Shown piece after piece: positions 1 through 8,148 of a stretch of 64,000 nucleotides of DNA. Source of the stretch: Paracoccaceae bacterium (GTDB lineage Bacteria > Pseudomonadota > Alphaproteobacteria > Rhodobacterales > Rhodobacteraceae); contig QWDA01000003.1 in NCBI GenBank assembly GCA_003605175.1, positions 194,501-258,500 of the forward strand, given 5' to 3'. The notes beneath the pieces are model-generated. The model did no database searches. It was not told where the DNA came from and saw only the letters and a program-made list of their open reading frames with translations. Each line of letters starts with the position of its first letter. Position 1 is the first letter of the stretch. Made by a program: the position numbers and the translations under genes.

Positions 1-19
1 CTGAGGCTGGGCGGGCCCT

Positions 20-664
20 TCAGTAATGCGTTCGCGCGAAGGCGCGGTCGGGATGTTCCAGGTGCGGGACGGAGTTGAACCCGGCGAGGTAGATCCCGTG
101 CGGCTGGACGCTGATCCTGTGGATCGAGCTGTTCATGATCGGCAGCAGGACCTGCGCCATCCGCGTGGGGTCGAGCCCGAGAAGGTGGCGCACGCACATG
201 CCGATCACCCCGCCCGAAGTGATGCAGAGCACCCGTCGCCCCTCCACCGCGGCTTCGGAGAAGACCGAGGTCACGCGGGTTTCGAATTCGGTGAAGCTTT
301 CGTTGCCCTGGATCTCGGCGCGGTGCCAGGCCTCCATCACCTGCGGCGCGTGCAGCGCGAAATCGTCCGGACCCGGCATCGGTACCCCGTTGCGCGCCTC
401 GAGCGCGGCTCCGAGGTTGAAATAGTCCATTTCGTTGAGGCGCGGGTCGATTTCCGGGTCGGGATGACCCATCGCCGCGGCTGTCTGCCGGTGCCGGAGG
501 AGGCTCCCAGAAAGCACCCGGTCGAACCGCGTCTCCTGCCCCGCGAGCCATTCGCCGAGCCAGCGCGCCTGGTCTCGGCCAAGCTCGCTCAGCCGGTCGT
601 AGCCGGCTTCGTCCTGTGCCGCCGAATTGGCCTGGCCGTGCCGGACCAGTATGATTTCACCCAT
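20..664 (-). CDS. Histidine phosphatase family protein
   Basis: A 214-residue protein of the phosphoglycerate-mutase-like histidine phosphatase superfamily. The N-terminus carries the catalytic RHG signature (LVRHGQAN, residues about 6-13), which supplies the phospho-accepting His. The C-terminal block that normally reads SHGG reads ITSGGVIG here, so the second catalytic His is replaced by Ser. The length fits single-domain members. The ATG at 664 is preceded by GGAGGAAGAT, a strong ribosome-binding site. There is no signal peptide, so the protein is probably cytoplasmic; its substrate cannot be read from the sequence. It is the only gene of its kind here and is not obviously coupled to the transporter cluster that follows. 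Confidence 0.85.
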   Translation of the reverse strand: MGEIILVRHGQANSAAQDEAGYDRLSELGRDQARWLGEWLAGQETRFDRVLSGSLLRHRQTAAAMGHPDPEIDPRLNEMDYFNLGAALEARNGVPMPGPDDFALHAPQVMEAWHRAEIQGNESFTEFETRVTSVFSEAAVEGRRVLCITSGGVIGMCVRHLLGLDPTRMAQVLLPIMNSSIHRISVQPHGIYLAGFNSVPHLEHPDRAFARTHY

Positions 665-722
665 ATCTTCCTCCGCTCGGGGAACGGCCTACAGGGACGG
701 GGGCGCGTTGCCAATCGGTCTG

Positions 723-884
723 TCAGAAGCCGAAGGCGCCGCGGAGGACGGGGAGGACCGTGGCGGCGACCAGGCCGACGACCGCGCCCGCGCCAAGCCG
801 CGCGGCGGGCGAGCCGAGACGGGGCGCGAAGGCGCTGAGGAGGCCGCAGACGGCGGCGTAGAAAACCAGCGAGACCGGGTCCAT
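723..884 (-). CDS. Small hydrophobic membrane protein (53 aa), unknown
   Basis: A 53-residue reading frame beginning MDPVSLVFYAAVCGLLSAFA and ending in VLRGAFGF. Two hydrophobic stretches (about residues 5-20 and 30-47) separated by a basic turn containing RLGSPAARLG suggest a two-helix inner-membrane hairpin. It lies 58 bases upstream of the histidine phosphatase on the same strand, so the two may be cotranscribed. The ribosome-binding site is modest (AGAGAT). I do not recognise a family. It is supported by its amphipathic composition and position, not by homology. Confidence 0.5.
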   Translation of the reverse strand: MDPVSLVFYAAVCGLLSAFAPRLGSPAARLGAGAVVGLVAATVLPVLRGAFGF

Positions 885-941
885 GCCCGATCTCTAGCAT
901 GTCCGCGCGCAGGGCGGAACGCTGCTCTCGGCGCGATTAAA

Positions 942-955
942 TGAACGCGCGTTCA
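942..955. promoter_or_regulatory. 14-bp perfect palindrome, candidate TetR-type operator
   Basis: TGAACGCGCGTTCA is a perfect inverted repeat in an AT-richer patch, about 95 bases before the start of the acyl-CoA ligase gene. The sequence TTGAATTGACG follows directly and could hold a -35 element. TetR-family repressors of acyl-CoA metabolism often bind GAAC/GTTC-type palindromes, so an operator for the ligase/transporter cluster is inferred. The regulator gene is not in the window. Confidence 0.45.
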
Positions 956-1050
956 AAAATTGAATTGACGTGCCGCGCGACATTGCGAAAGATCGCCGAA
1001 AGGGTCCGGGGAGGGACCGGCGCGGCCGCAAGAGCCGCAGGGAGGGAAAC

Positions 1051-3027
1051 TTGGACGCACCGGCGACAAGTCCGGGAGAGCTCACCTCGATTCCGGCGCT
1101 TCTGGCACGGAACGTGCAGCTTTTCGCGGCGCGTCCGGCGTACCGCGAGAAGGAATACGGGATCTGGCAGAGCTGGACCTGGGCCGAGACTGAGGCCGGG
1201 ATCCGGGCGCTGGCGCTGGGGTTCCTCGAACTGGGCCTCGCGCCCGGGGACCACGTGGCGGTCATCGGCGCGAACCGGCCTGCGCTCTACTGGTCGATGG
1301 TGGCCGCGCAGATGTGTGGCGCGATCCCGGTGCCGCTCTATCAGGACGCGGTTGCCGAAGAGATGGCCTACGTTCTCGACCATTGCGGCGCGCGCTTCGT
1401 GGTGGCCGAGGACCAGGAGCAGGTCGACAAGGTGCTCGAGATTGCCGACCGGGTGCCGCATGTGGAGATGATCCTCTATCACGACCGGCGCGGGATGCGG
1501 AAATACGACCACACCCGGATGAATGCGCTCGCAGATGTTCAGGCCACCGGCCGCGCGGCGGGTGAGCGGTTCGAAAAGGAATTGCGGCGGCGGACGGACG
1601 CGCTCGGCTACGACGACACCTGCGTGATGCTCTATACCTCGGGCACGACCGGGCGGCCCAAGGGCGTGGTCCTGTCGAACCGCAACATCATCGAGACCTC
1701 GAAGGCGTCGGCCGAATTCGACCGACTGACCGAGCGCGAGGAGATCCTGGCCTACCTGCCGATGGCCTGGGTGGGCGATTTCATCTTTTCGATGGGGCAG
1801 GCCTATTGGTGCGGGTTCTGCACGAACTGTCCGGAATCGGCCGAGACGATGTACGAGAACCTGCACGAGATCGGGCCGACCTATTTCTTTGCGCCGCCGC
1901 GCTATTTCGAGCAGCGGATCACCATCCTCTTGATCCGGATGGAGGATGCGGGGCGCCTGAAGAAGGCGATGTTCGACCATTTCATGGCGCATGCGAAGCG
2001 TGTGGGGCCGGACCTGATGGACGGCAAGCCCGTCGGGCTGTGGGACCGGCTGAGGTACCGGATCGGGGATATCCTCGTCTACGGGCCGGTGCGGAACCGG
2101 GCGGGGATGTCGAAGGTGCGTGTGGCCTACACGGCGGGCGAGGCGATCGGGCCGGAGATCTTCGAGTTCTGGCGCTCGCTCGGGATCAATCTTAAGCAGC
2201 TTTACGGGCAGACCGAGGCGAGCGTTTTCATCACCCAGCAGCCCGATGGCGAAGTGCGCGCCGATACGGTGGGCGTGCCGTCGCCGGGCGTCGAGGTGAA
2301 GATCGGCGAGACCGGCGAGGTGTTCTACCGAAGCCCGGGCACTTTCGTGGAATACTACAAGAATGCCGAGTCTACCGCCTCGACCAAGGATTCCGAGGGT
2401 TGGGTGGCCACGGGCGATGCGGGTTTCTTCGAAGAGGCGACCGGGCATCTGCGGATCATCGACCGGGCGAAGGACGTGGGGAAGATGGCGGACGGGAGCC
2501 TGTTCGCGCCGAAATACGTGGAGAACAAGCTCAAATTCTATCCGAACATCCTCGAGGCGGTGGTGTTCGGTGCGGGCCGCGAGATGTGCTGTGCCTTCAT
2601 CAATATCGACCTGACCGCGGTAGGGAACTGGGCGGAACGGAACAACGTCTCCTATGGCTCCTACCAGGAACTCGCCGGGCTCGCCCAGGTGCTCGACATG
2701 ATCGCGGGACATGTGGAGGAGGTGAACGCCTCGCTGGCCGGCGACGCGATGCTGGCGGGCTGCCAGATCCACCGCTTCCTGGTGCTGCACAAGGAGCTCG
2801 ATGCCGACGATGGCGAACTGACCCGTACGCGGAAGGTCCGGCGGCGGATCATCGAGGAGAAATACGGCGACCTGATCGCGGCGCTCTATGACAGGTCGGC
2901 CGAAGTATCGACGGTGACGGAGGTGACCTACGAGGACGGGCGGAAGGGGTCGATCAGCGCGACGCTGGAAATCCGGGATACGCGCACGGTGCCGGTGACG
3001 GCGAAACCGCTGGAGGCTGCGGAATGA
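1051..3027 (+). CDS. AMP-dependent acyl-CoA ligase (long-chain-fatty-acid--CoA ligase type)
   Basis: An adenylate-forming enzyme of about 658 residues that activates a carboxylic acid with ATP and joins it to CoA. The AMP-binding P-loop reads YTSGTTGRPKG, followed by YGQTEASVFI (motif with the conserved Glu) and GWVATGDAGFF (ATP-ribose-binding Asp). The length fits FadD/long-chain synthetases, not short acetyl-CoA synthetases. I chose the TTG at 1051 because GGAGGG sits 5-10 bases upstream; a GTG at 970 would add 27 residues but has no ribosome-binding site. The gene heads the liv-type transporter cluster, so the substrate is probably an acid imported by that transporter. This is inference; the substrate cannot be read from the sequence. 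Confidence 0.88.
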   Translation: MDAPATSPGELTSIPALLARNVQLFAARPAYREKEYGIWQSWTWAETEAGIRALALGFLELGLAPGDHVAVIGANRPALYWSMVAAQMCGAIPVPLYQDAVAEEMAYVLDHCGARFVVAEDQEQVDKVLEIADRVPHVEMILYHDRRGMRKYDHTRMNALADVQATGRAAGERFEKELRRRTDALGYDDTCVMLYTSGTTGRPKGVVLSNRNIIETSKASAEFDRLTEREEILAYLPMAWVGDFIFSMGQAYWCGFCTNCPESAETMYENLHEIGPTYFFAPPRYFEQRITILLIRMEDAGRLKKAMFDHFMAHAKRVGPDLMDGKPVGLWDRLRYRIGDILVYGPVRNRAGMSKVRVAYTAGEAIGPEIFEFWRSLGINLKQLYGQTEASVFITQQPDGEVRADTVGVPSPGVEVKIGETGEVFYRSPGTFVEYYKNAESTASTKDSEGWVATGDAGFFEEATGHLRIIDRAKDVGKMADGSLFAPKYVENKLKFYPNILEAVVFGAGREMCCAFINIDLTAVGNWAERNNVSYGSYQELAGLAQVLDMIAGHVEEVNASLAGDAMLAGCQIHRFLVLHKELDADDGELTRTRKVRRRIIEEKYGDLIAALYDRSAEVSTVTEVTYEDGRKGSISATLEIRDTRTVPVTAKPLEAAE

Positions 3028-3029
3028 CC

Positions 3030-3185
3030 TTAGCGCGGACGGCGCTTTGTGGCGGGCTTTCCGAGCCGGATCTTCCCACCTTCGGGTTTCGGCCCATACC
3101 GGCGCGGTTTGCCGAGCGGCGTCAGCGGGCAGAGCAGCCGCTCTACCATCGCATCGAAGATGTCATATTCGAGAGTCTTGCCCAT
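3030..3185 (-). CDS. Small basic protein (51 aa), unknown
   Basis: A 51-residue reading frame starting MGKTLEYDIFDAMVERLLCP and ending in a very basic tail (KPATKRRPR). The start codon has an excellent ribosome-binding site, GGGGAGG, 8 bases upstream. The gene is convergent with the acyl-CoA ligase, its stop lying 3 bases past the ligase stop. The N-terminal half could form an amphipathic helix; the tail contains repeated GKP motifs. I do not recognise a family. Its position inside a transporter cluster on the opposite strand makes it either a real small gene or an antisense transcript. Confidence 0.5.
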   Translation of the reverse strand: MGKTLEYDIFDAMVERLLCPLTPLGKPRRYGPKPEGGKIRLGKPATKRRPR

Positions 3186-3325
3186 ATCATACGCCTCCCC
3201 GGGTACACACGGATCTCAACTGCGAGAATCGTAATCCCGGTCCTGCAACTTTGCTACGCCTTAAAGATTAATTTTGGATCACTTTGCGTAACAAGATGGA
3301 CATTCGGCGTGTCCCGGGTGGGCAG

Positions 3326-4144
3326 ATGACCGGGATCGCAGAGGCAATTGTGGCCGAGGATACCCGCCGTATCGGCGGCATCCTGATGGAGCTGAAGCAC
3401 ATCACGCTGCGCTTCGGGGGCGTCACCGCGATCCAGGATATCTCCTTCGATATCCGCGAAGGCGAGATCCGTGCGATCATCGGCCCAAATGGCGCGGGAA
3501 AGTCGTCGATGCTCAATGTCATCAACGGTTTATACACGCCCTCCGTCGGTGAGATCTGGTACAAGGGGGCGCGCCGGCCGGCTATGAAACCCTATGAGGT
3601 GGCCCGCCAGGGCGTGGCGCGGACCTTCCAGAACATTGCGCTCTTCAAGGGCATGTCGACGCTCGACAACATCATGGCCGGGCGGAACACGATGATGCGG
3701 TCGGGCCTTTTCGCGCAGGCATTGTGGCGGGGGCGGGCGGAGGCCGAGGAAATCGCGCATCGGGAGCAGGTCGAGAAGATCATCGACTTTCTCGAAATCC
3801 AGCACATTCGCAAGACGCCGGTCGGAAAGTTGCCCTACGGGCTCCAGAAGCGGGTGGAGCTCGGCCGCGCGCTGGCGGCGGAGCCGTCGCTTCTCCTGCT
3901 CGACGAGCCGATGGCCGGGATGAACGTCGAGGAGAAGGAGGACATGTCGCGCTTCATCCTTGATGTGAATGACGAATTCGGCACGACCATCGCGCTGATC
4001 GAGCACGACATGGGCGTGGTGATGGACATCTCCGACCGGGTGGTGGTGATGGATTACGGCAAGAAAATCGGCGACGGGACACCCGAGGAGGTGCGGAACG
4101 CGCCCGAGGTGATCGACGCCTATCTGGGGGTGGCGCATGACTGA
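3326..4144 (+). CDS. livG: ABC transporter ATP-binding protein, LivG type
   Basis: One of the two ATPases of a branched-chain-amino-acid-type (HAAT) importer. It carries Walker A (GPNGAGKSS), the Q-loop region (ARTFQNIALF), the LivG-type degenerate signature LPYGLQKRVELGRALA, Walker B (LLLLDEPMAGM) and the H-loop (LIEHDMGVV). The mature core starts at MELKHITLRFGG (ATG at 3386). The ATG at 3326 is preferred because relatives have a 20-30-residue N-terminal extension, but its ribosome-binding site is weak, so 3386 remains possible. The gene is followed after a 57-base gap by livH; that gap holds an 11-bp-phased repeat. Confidence 0.9.
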   Translation: MTGIAEAIVAEDTRRIGGILMELKHITLRFGGVTAIQDISFDIREGEIRAIIGPNGAGKSSMLNVINGLYTPSVGEIWYKGARRPAMKPYEVARQGVARTFQNIALFKGMSTLDNIMAGRNTMMRSGLFAQALWRGRAEAEEIAHREQVEKIIDFLEIQHIRKTPVGKLPYGLQKRVELGRALAAEPSLLLLDEPMAGMNVEEKEDMSRFILDVNDEFGTTIALIEHDMGVVMDISDRVVVMDYGKKIGDGTPEEVRNAPEVIDAYLGVAHD

Positions 4145-4153
4145 AACGCCCCG

Positions 4154-4190
4154 CACAACCTGTACACAACCCGTACACAACCCGTACACC
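4154..4190 (+). repeat. 11-bp-phased GTACACAACC triplet, copy 1
   Basis: This 37-bp element contains three GTAC cores at 4162, 4173 and 4184, exactly 11 bp apart, in the pattern (C/T)GTACACAACC repeated. It runs straight into the livH ribosome-binding site (GGAGGTG at 4191). Copies 2 and 3 at 35534-35570 and 62259-62295 differ only at the C/T base before the first and last GTAC. The 11-bp phase puts all three cores on one face of the DNA helix. Function unknown. Confidence 0.85.
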
Positions 4191-4201
4191 GGAGGTGCGC
4201 C

Positions 4202-5161
4202 ATGGAGGGCTTGAAGGCAGTTCTCGTCGATCCCTTCGCCGACATGGTGGCCGCGCCCGACTTCCTCTTGCAGGTGCTCTGGGAGGGGCTGGTCTCGGGC
4301 GTGCTCTACGCGCTGATCGCGCTCGGCTTCGTGCTGATCTTCCGCTCGAGCCGCATCTTCAACTTCGCGCAGGGCATCATGGTGGTCTTCGCGGCGCTCA
4401 CCCTGGTCGGCCTGCATTCTGCGGGGCTGCCCGCCTGGATCGCCTTCGCCGGCACGCTCCTGGTCATGTTCCTCCTCGCCGTCGTGATCGAGCGGGTGGT
4501 GCTGCGCCCGCTGGTGGGGCAGCCCGACATCATCCTTTTCATGGCGACGATCGGGGTCACACTGTTCCTCGTGGGCGGCGGCGAGCTGATCTTCGGGGGC
4601 GAGAACAAGGTGATGATCTCGGACGCGCTCGGCATGCCGTCGGGCGCGTTCGAATTCGCACCCTGGGGGGGGTTCCTGCTGCTCGAGGCGCGCGACGTGA
4701 CCGTTGTCGTGGGCGCGGTGGCGATGGTCGTGGCGCTCTTGGCCTTTCTCGGCTTCTCCAAGATGGGCCGGGCGATCCGGGCGCTCGGCGACGATCACAC
4801 CGCCGCGCTGTCGGTGGGGATCTCGCTCTCCACGATCTGGGTGCTGGTCTGGTTCCTCGCCGGGATCATCGCACTGATGACCGGGATTGCCTGGGGGTCG
4901 CGGGCCGGGGTTTCCTTCGCGCTCCAGGTCATCGCGCTGAAGGCGCTGCCGGTGCTGATGCTGGGCGGGCTCGAGTCGATCACCGGCGCCATCGTCGGCG
5001 GGCTGATGATCGGGATCCTCGAAAAGGTCTTCGAGATCTATTGGGGGCAGCCGCTCCTGGGTGGCTCAACCGAAGCCTGGTTCGCCTATGTGCTGGCGCT
5101 TCTGGTGCTGCTGTTCCGGCCGCAGGGACTGTTCGGGGAGAAGATCATTGAGCGTGTCTAG
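4202..5161 (+). CDS. livH: ABC transporter permease, LivH type
   Basis: A 319-residue integral membrane permease of the HAAT family. It shows the typical LivH opening (ALIALGFVLIFRSSRIFNFAQG, split here as two motifs ALIALGFVLIF and IFNFAQG) and the coupling-loop segment SKMGRAIRALGDD with VGI..ST nearby. About eight hydrophobic segments are visible. The start ATG at 4202 has GGAGGTG 4-10 bases upstream. It forms the transmembrane pore with LivM, driven by LivG and LivF. The two bases after the stop enter a 90-base gap containing a 25-bp repeat and then the VOC gene, so cotranscription is likely. Confidence 0.92.
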   Translation: MEGLKAVLVDPFADMVAAPDFLLQVLWEGLVSGVLYALIALGFVLIFRSSRIFNFAQGIMVVFAALTLVGLHSAGLPAWIAFAGTLLVMFLLAVVIERVVLRPLVGQPDIILFMATIGVTLFLVGGGELIFGGENKVMISDALGMPSGAFEFAPWGGFLLLEARDVTVVVGAVAMVVALLAFLGFSKMGRAIRALGDDHTAALSVGISLSTIWVLVWFLAGIIALMTGIAWGSRAGVSFALQVIALKALPVLMLGGLESITGAIVGGLMIGILEKVFEIYWGQPLLGGSTEAWFAYVLALLVLLFRPQGLFGEKIIERV

Positions 5162-5209
5162 AGGCTTCGGGCCATCGCGCCGGCCGATGGGGCGGGACGC
5201 CTCCGGCGG

Positions 5210-5234
5210 GAGTATTTTCGCCAAGAAGAAGATG
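5210..5234 (+). repeat. 25-bp repeat with GCCAAGAAGAAGATG, copy 1
   Basis: The sequence GAGTATTTTCGCCAAGAAGA and the next five bases (AGATG) match 23 of 25 positions of a second copy at 8149-8173. It follows GCCTCCGGCGGG and sits just before the VOC gene. From memory a very similar GGGAGTATTTTTGCCAAG element is scattered through Rhodobacteraceae genomes, but I cannot check that here. Confidence 0.7.
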
Positions 5235-5251
5235 CAGGCGGGGGCGTTCCA

Positions 5252-5620
5252 ATGACGCATCGTTCCCGGCTGGCGGGGTTCATCATCGATTGCGAGACCG
5301 ACGATTTGGGGGCGGCGGCCGAGTTCTGGGCGAAGGCGCTGGGCAGCGGGACCGCGCCCGAGAGTGACCTCTACACGCGGCTCGATCCCCAAGGCGGGCT
5401 GCATGTCGAGGTGCAGAAGGTCGATCACCCGAGCCGGGTACATCTCGATATCGAGACCGACGACATCGCCGCCGAGGTGGCGCGGCTGGAGGGGCTCGGT
5501 GCGAAGCGGGTGTCGGAGATCAAGACCTGGGTGGTGATGGAGGCGCCGACCGGGCACCGGTTCTGCGTGATCCGGGCACAGACCGAGGCGTTCGAAAGGG
5601 AGGCGAAGACATGGGCGTGA
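5252..5620 (+). CDS. Glyoxalase-like VOC domain protein
   Basis: A 122-residue single-domain protein of the vicinal-oxygen-chelate superfamily, glyoxalase-like branch. The pattern GFIIDCETDDLGAAAEFWAK near residues 8-27, then LHVEVQKVDHPSRVHLDIET and a terminal PTGHRFCVIR, is typical of the small glyoxalase_6-type fold. Members bind a metal or small ligand; no specific reaction can be assigned. It lies between livH and livM, an unusual insertion into a HAAT operon, and is followed at once by three palindromes. It may act on the imported substrate or its thioester, which is speculation. Confidence 0.8.
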   Translation: MTHRSRLAGFIIDCETDDLGAAAEFWAKALGSGTAPESDLYTRLDPQGGLHVEVQKVDHPSRVHLDIETDDIAAEVARLEGLGAKRVSEIKTWVVMEAPTGHRFCVIRAQTEAFEREAKTWA

Positions 5621-5624
5621 CATT

Positions 5625-5681
5625 CGGTCCGGCCGGACCGAGAATTTGCGCAAGTTCTCGGCAATTTTCTGCGCAGAAAAT
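5625..5681 (+). promoter_or_regulatory. Three consecutive palindromes between VOC gene and livM
   Basis: CGGTCCGGCCGGACCG (5625-5640) is a perfect 16-bp palindrome. It is followed by GAGAATTTGCGCAAGTTCTC (5640-5659, one T/G mismatch) and ATTTTCTGCGCAGAAAAT (5664-5681, perfect 18 bp). All lie between the VOC stop and the livM start, and could act as RNA hairpins (processing, attenuation) or as protein-binding sites. The last two share the centre TGCGCA. Confidence 0.65.
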
Positions 5682-5699
5682 CAAGGGAGCGGCGAGCTG

Positions 5700-6776
5700 A
5701 TGCTCTACCGCACCTCGGGCCAGTTCAAGACCACCTACCGCTCGGACCAGGCGCTGTTCCCGATCCGGCAGGACGCGTTTCTTCTGGGGATCATCCTGCT
5801 GTTCGCCTGGGTGATCCTGCCCGCGTCGGCCTCGAGCTTTGCCTTTCAGACCCTGCTGATCCCGGTGCTGATCTATGCGCTGGCCGCGACCGGGCTCAAC
5901 GTGCTGACCGGCTATGCGGGACAACTCTCGCTCGGCACGGGGGCTTTCATGGGGGTGGGGGCCTATGCCTGCTACAAGCTGATCACGCTCTTTCCCGAGT
6001 TGAACCTGATCGTCGCGGTGCTGCTGTCCGGGCTGTTTTCGGCCGGCGCCGGCGTTCTGTTCGGGCTGCCCAGCTTGCGGATCAAGGGGTTCTACCTCGC
6101 CATCGCAACGCTCGCCGCGCAGTTCTTCCTGGTCTGGCTCTTCGAGAAATGGGGCTGGCTCTACAATTACAACGCAAGCGGCGCGATCCAGGTGCCGAAT
6201 GTGAGCATGTTCGGGATCTGGGTAGCCGGACCGCAGGCGACCGACCGGGCGCAGTATTTCTTCGTGCTGGCGCTGGTGACCGTGCTGACGATGGTGACGA
6301 TCAACCTCACGCGCGGAAATCTCGGCCGGTCGTGGAAGGCGGTCAGGGACATGGACATCGCGGCCGAGCTGATCGGGATCAACCTCCTGAAAGCAAAGCT
6401 CCAGGCCTTCGCGGTCTCGTCCTACCTGGTCGGCGTGGCTGGGGCCCTGTTCGTGTTCTTCTGGCGCGGCGCGGCCGAGCCGAACCTTTTCAACATCGAC
6501 CTCAGCTTCCGCGTGCTCTTCATCGCGATCATCGGCGGGCTGGGCTCGGTGCTCGGGAACTGGCTGGGCGCGATCCTGATCGTGGCGCTGCCGGTGGTGC
6601 TGAACACGGCGCCGCACTGGGTCGGGCTCGATATCTCGTCCTCCACGGTCGAGCATGTCAACGTGATGATCGTCGGCGCGCTGATCGTGTTTTTCCTGAT
6701 CGTCGAGCCGCACGGTCTGGCGCGGCTCTGGGCGCTGATCCGCGAGAAGCTCATTCACTGGCCGTTCCCCTACTAG
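5700..6776 (+). CDS. livM: ABC transporter permease, LivM type
   Basis: A 358-residue second permease of the HAAT importer. It begins after AAGGGAG (about 10 bases before the ATG at 5700). Typical LivM motifs are LNVLTGYAGQLSLGTGAFMGVGAYA, here cited as LTGYAGQLSLG and GAFMGVGAYA, and the coupling segment GRSWKAVRDMDIAAELIGIN. About nine hydrophobic segments are visible. It pairs with LivH. The upstream palindrome array may separate its translation from the VOC gene. Confidence 0.92.
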   Translation: MLYRTSGQFKTTYRSDQALFPIRQDAFLLGIILLFAWVILPASASSFAFQTLLIPVLIYALAATGLNVLTGYAGQLSLGTGAFMGVGAYACYKLITLFPELNLIVAVLLSGLFSAGAGVLFGLPSLRIKGFYLAIATLAAQFFLVWLFEKWGWLYNYNASGAIQVPNVSMFGIWVAGPQATDRAQYFFVLALVTVLTMVTINLTRGNLGRSWKAVRDMDIAAELIGINLLKAKLQAFAVSSYLVGVAGALFVFFWRGAAEPNLFNIDLSFRVLFIAIIGGLGSVLGNWLGAILIVALPVVLNTAPHWVGLDISSSTVEHVNVMIVGALIVFFLIVEPHGLARLWALIREKLIHWPFPY

Positions 6777-6810
6777 GAGCGGCATGACGAGAACCAAGGG
6801 AGGAAGAAGA

Positions 6811-8106
6811 ATGAAGACAATGAAGAGGCTTGCGCTGATCGGCGCGGCGGCGGCGATGGGCAGCGCGGTGGCGGCCCAGGAACTCTACACGCCGAACCTG
6901 AGCTACCGGACCGGGCCGTTCGCGGCGACGGGCATTCCGCTGATGAACGGGCAGCGCGACTACATGCTGATGCTGAACGCCCGCGATGGCGGGATTGGCG
7001 GCGTGCCGGTGGATTTCGAGGAATGCGAGACCGGCTATTCCACCGAGAAGGGCGTGGAATGCTACGAGCGGACCAAGGACAAGGCGCTGGTGACGCAGCC
7101 CTGGTCGACCGGGATCACGCTGCAGGTTCTGCCGAAGACGAATGTCGACCAGATCCCGATCCTCGCGCCGGGCTACGGCTTCTCGCCGATGACCGATGGC
7201 AGGGTCTTCCAGTGGGCGTTCAACACGCCGGCGACCTATTGGGACGCGATGAGCATGATCCTGCAGGAGATTTCCGGCGGCGATCTGGCGAGCCTGGAGG
7301 GCAAGAAGATCGCGCATCTGCATCTCGACCATCCCTACGGCAAGGAGCCGCTTCCGCTGCTGGAGGCTTTGGGCGCGCAGTACGGCTTCGAGGTGCTGCC
7401 GATCCCTGTCGGGATTTCCGAGATGCAGAACCAGTCGGCGCAATGGCTGCAGATCCGCCGCGAGCGGCCGGATTTCGTGATCATGTGGGGCTGGGGCGCG
7501 ATGAACGCGGGGGCGATCACCGAGGCGGTGAAGACGCGCTATCCGATGGACCAGTTCGTGGGCGTCTGGTGGTCGGGGCATTCCGACGACCTGCAGCTCG
7601 TCGGCGAGGACGGGAAGGGCTATCGCTCGATCTCCTGGTCGCTGCCGAACGATGACGCGCCGGTGATGGCGGATATCCGCGAGCACGTGGTCGGTGCCGG
7701 CAATTCGCTCGCCACCGAGGAGGAGATCGGCGAGGTGTTCTACCAGCGCGGCGTGGTGATCTCGGCGATACTCGCCGAAGGGATCCGGGTGGCGCAGGAG
7801 AGAGCCGGGAAGGCCGAGATCTCGCCGGCGGATCTGCGCGAGGGGCTGGAGAACCTGAACTTCACGCAAGCGCGGATCGACGAGCTGGGGCTGACCGGGC
7901 TGATGGCGCCGTTCTCGACCTCGTGCTCGGATCATGCCGGGCATTCCGGCGCCTGGATGCTGCAATGGGACGGCGCGAAGTTCGTGCAGGCGTCGGATCT
8001 GCTGCAGGCCGACCAGACGCCGATCGAGCCGCTGGTCGAGGAGAAGGCCAGGGAATACGCCGAAGCGAACGCGCCCTGGCCGGTGAACGAGGCCTGCGAC
8101 GGATGA
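6811..8106 (+). CDS. livJ: ABC transporter substrate-binding protein, LivJ-like
   Basis: A 431-residue periplasmic binding protein. A Sec signal peptide (MKTMKRLALIGAAAAMGSAVAAQ, cleavage near AAQ) is followed by a type I periplasmic fold typical of HAAT receptors. ATG 6811 is preceded by GGGAGGAAGAA, so it is preferred over the ATG at 6784. At over 400 residues it is longer than the classic Leu/Ile/Val receptors (about 370), as is usual for receptors of aromatic or organic acids. Together with the two CoA-ligase-type neighbours this argues for a carboxylic acid ligand and not a branched-chain amino acid. That assignment is inference. Confidence 0.88.
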   Translation: MKTMKRLALIGAAAAMGSAVAAQELYTPNLSYRTGPFAATGIPLMNGQRDYMLMLNARDGGIGGVPVDFEECETGYSTEKGVECYERTKDKALVTQPWSTGITLQVLPKTNVDQIPILAPGYGFSPMTDGRVFQWAFNTPATYWDAMSMILQEISGGDLASLEGKKIAHLHLDHPYGKEPLPLLEALGAQYGFEVLPIPVGISEMQNQSAQWLQIRRERPDFVIMWGWGAMNAGAITEAVKTRYPMDQFVGVWWSGHSDDLQLVGEDGKGYRSISWSLPNDDAPVMADIREHVVGAGNSLATEEEIGEVFYQRGVVISAILAEGIRVAQERAGKAEISPADLREGLENLNFTQARIDELGLTGLMAPFSTSCSDHAGHSGAWMLQWDGAKFVQASDLLQADQTPIEPLVEEKAREYAEANAPWPVNEACDG

Positions 8107-8114
8107 GACGAATT

Positions 8115-8143
8115 CCGGCGGCGGCTTTTTGGGCCGCCGCCGG
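8115..8143 (+). other. Strong hairpin after livJ
   Basis: CCGGCGGCGGC (8115-8125) and GCCGCCGCCGG (8133-8143) form a perfect 11-bp stem with a TTTTTGG loop, 8 bases after the livJ stop and before livF. There is no trailing T-run, so it is more likely a transcript stabiliser or partial attenuator that raises binding-protein levels over the ATPase than a full terminator. Confidence 0.6.
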
Positions 8144-8148
8144 GTCAT

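Noticed and set aside
937..2790. Long minus-strand frame opposite the acyl-CoA ligase
   Set aside because: Rich in His/Arg/Pro, as expected for the antisense of a high-GC gene, and it lacks any motif; the plus-strand ligase explains the region.
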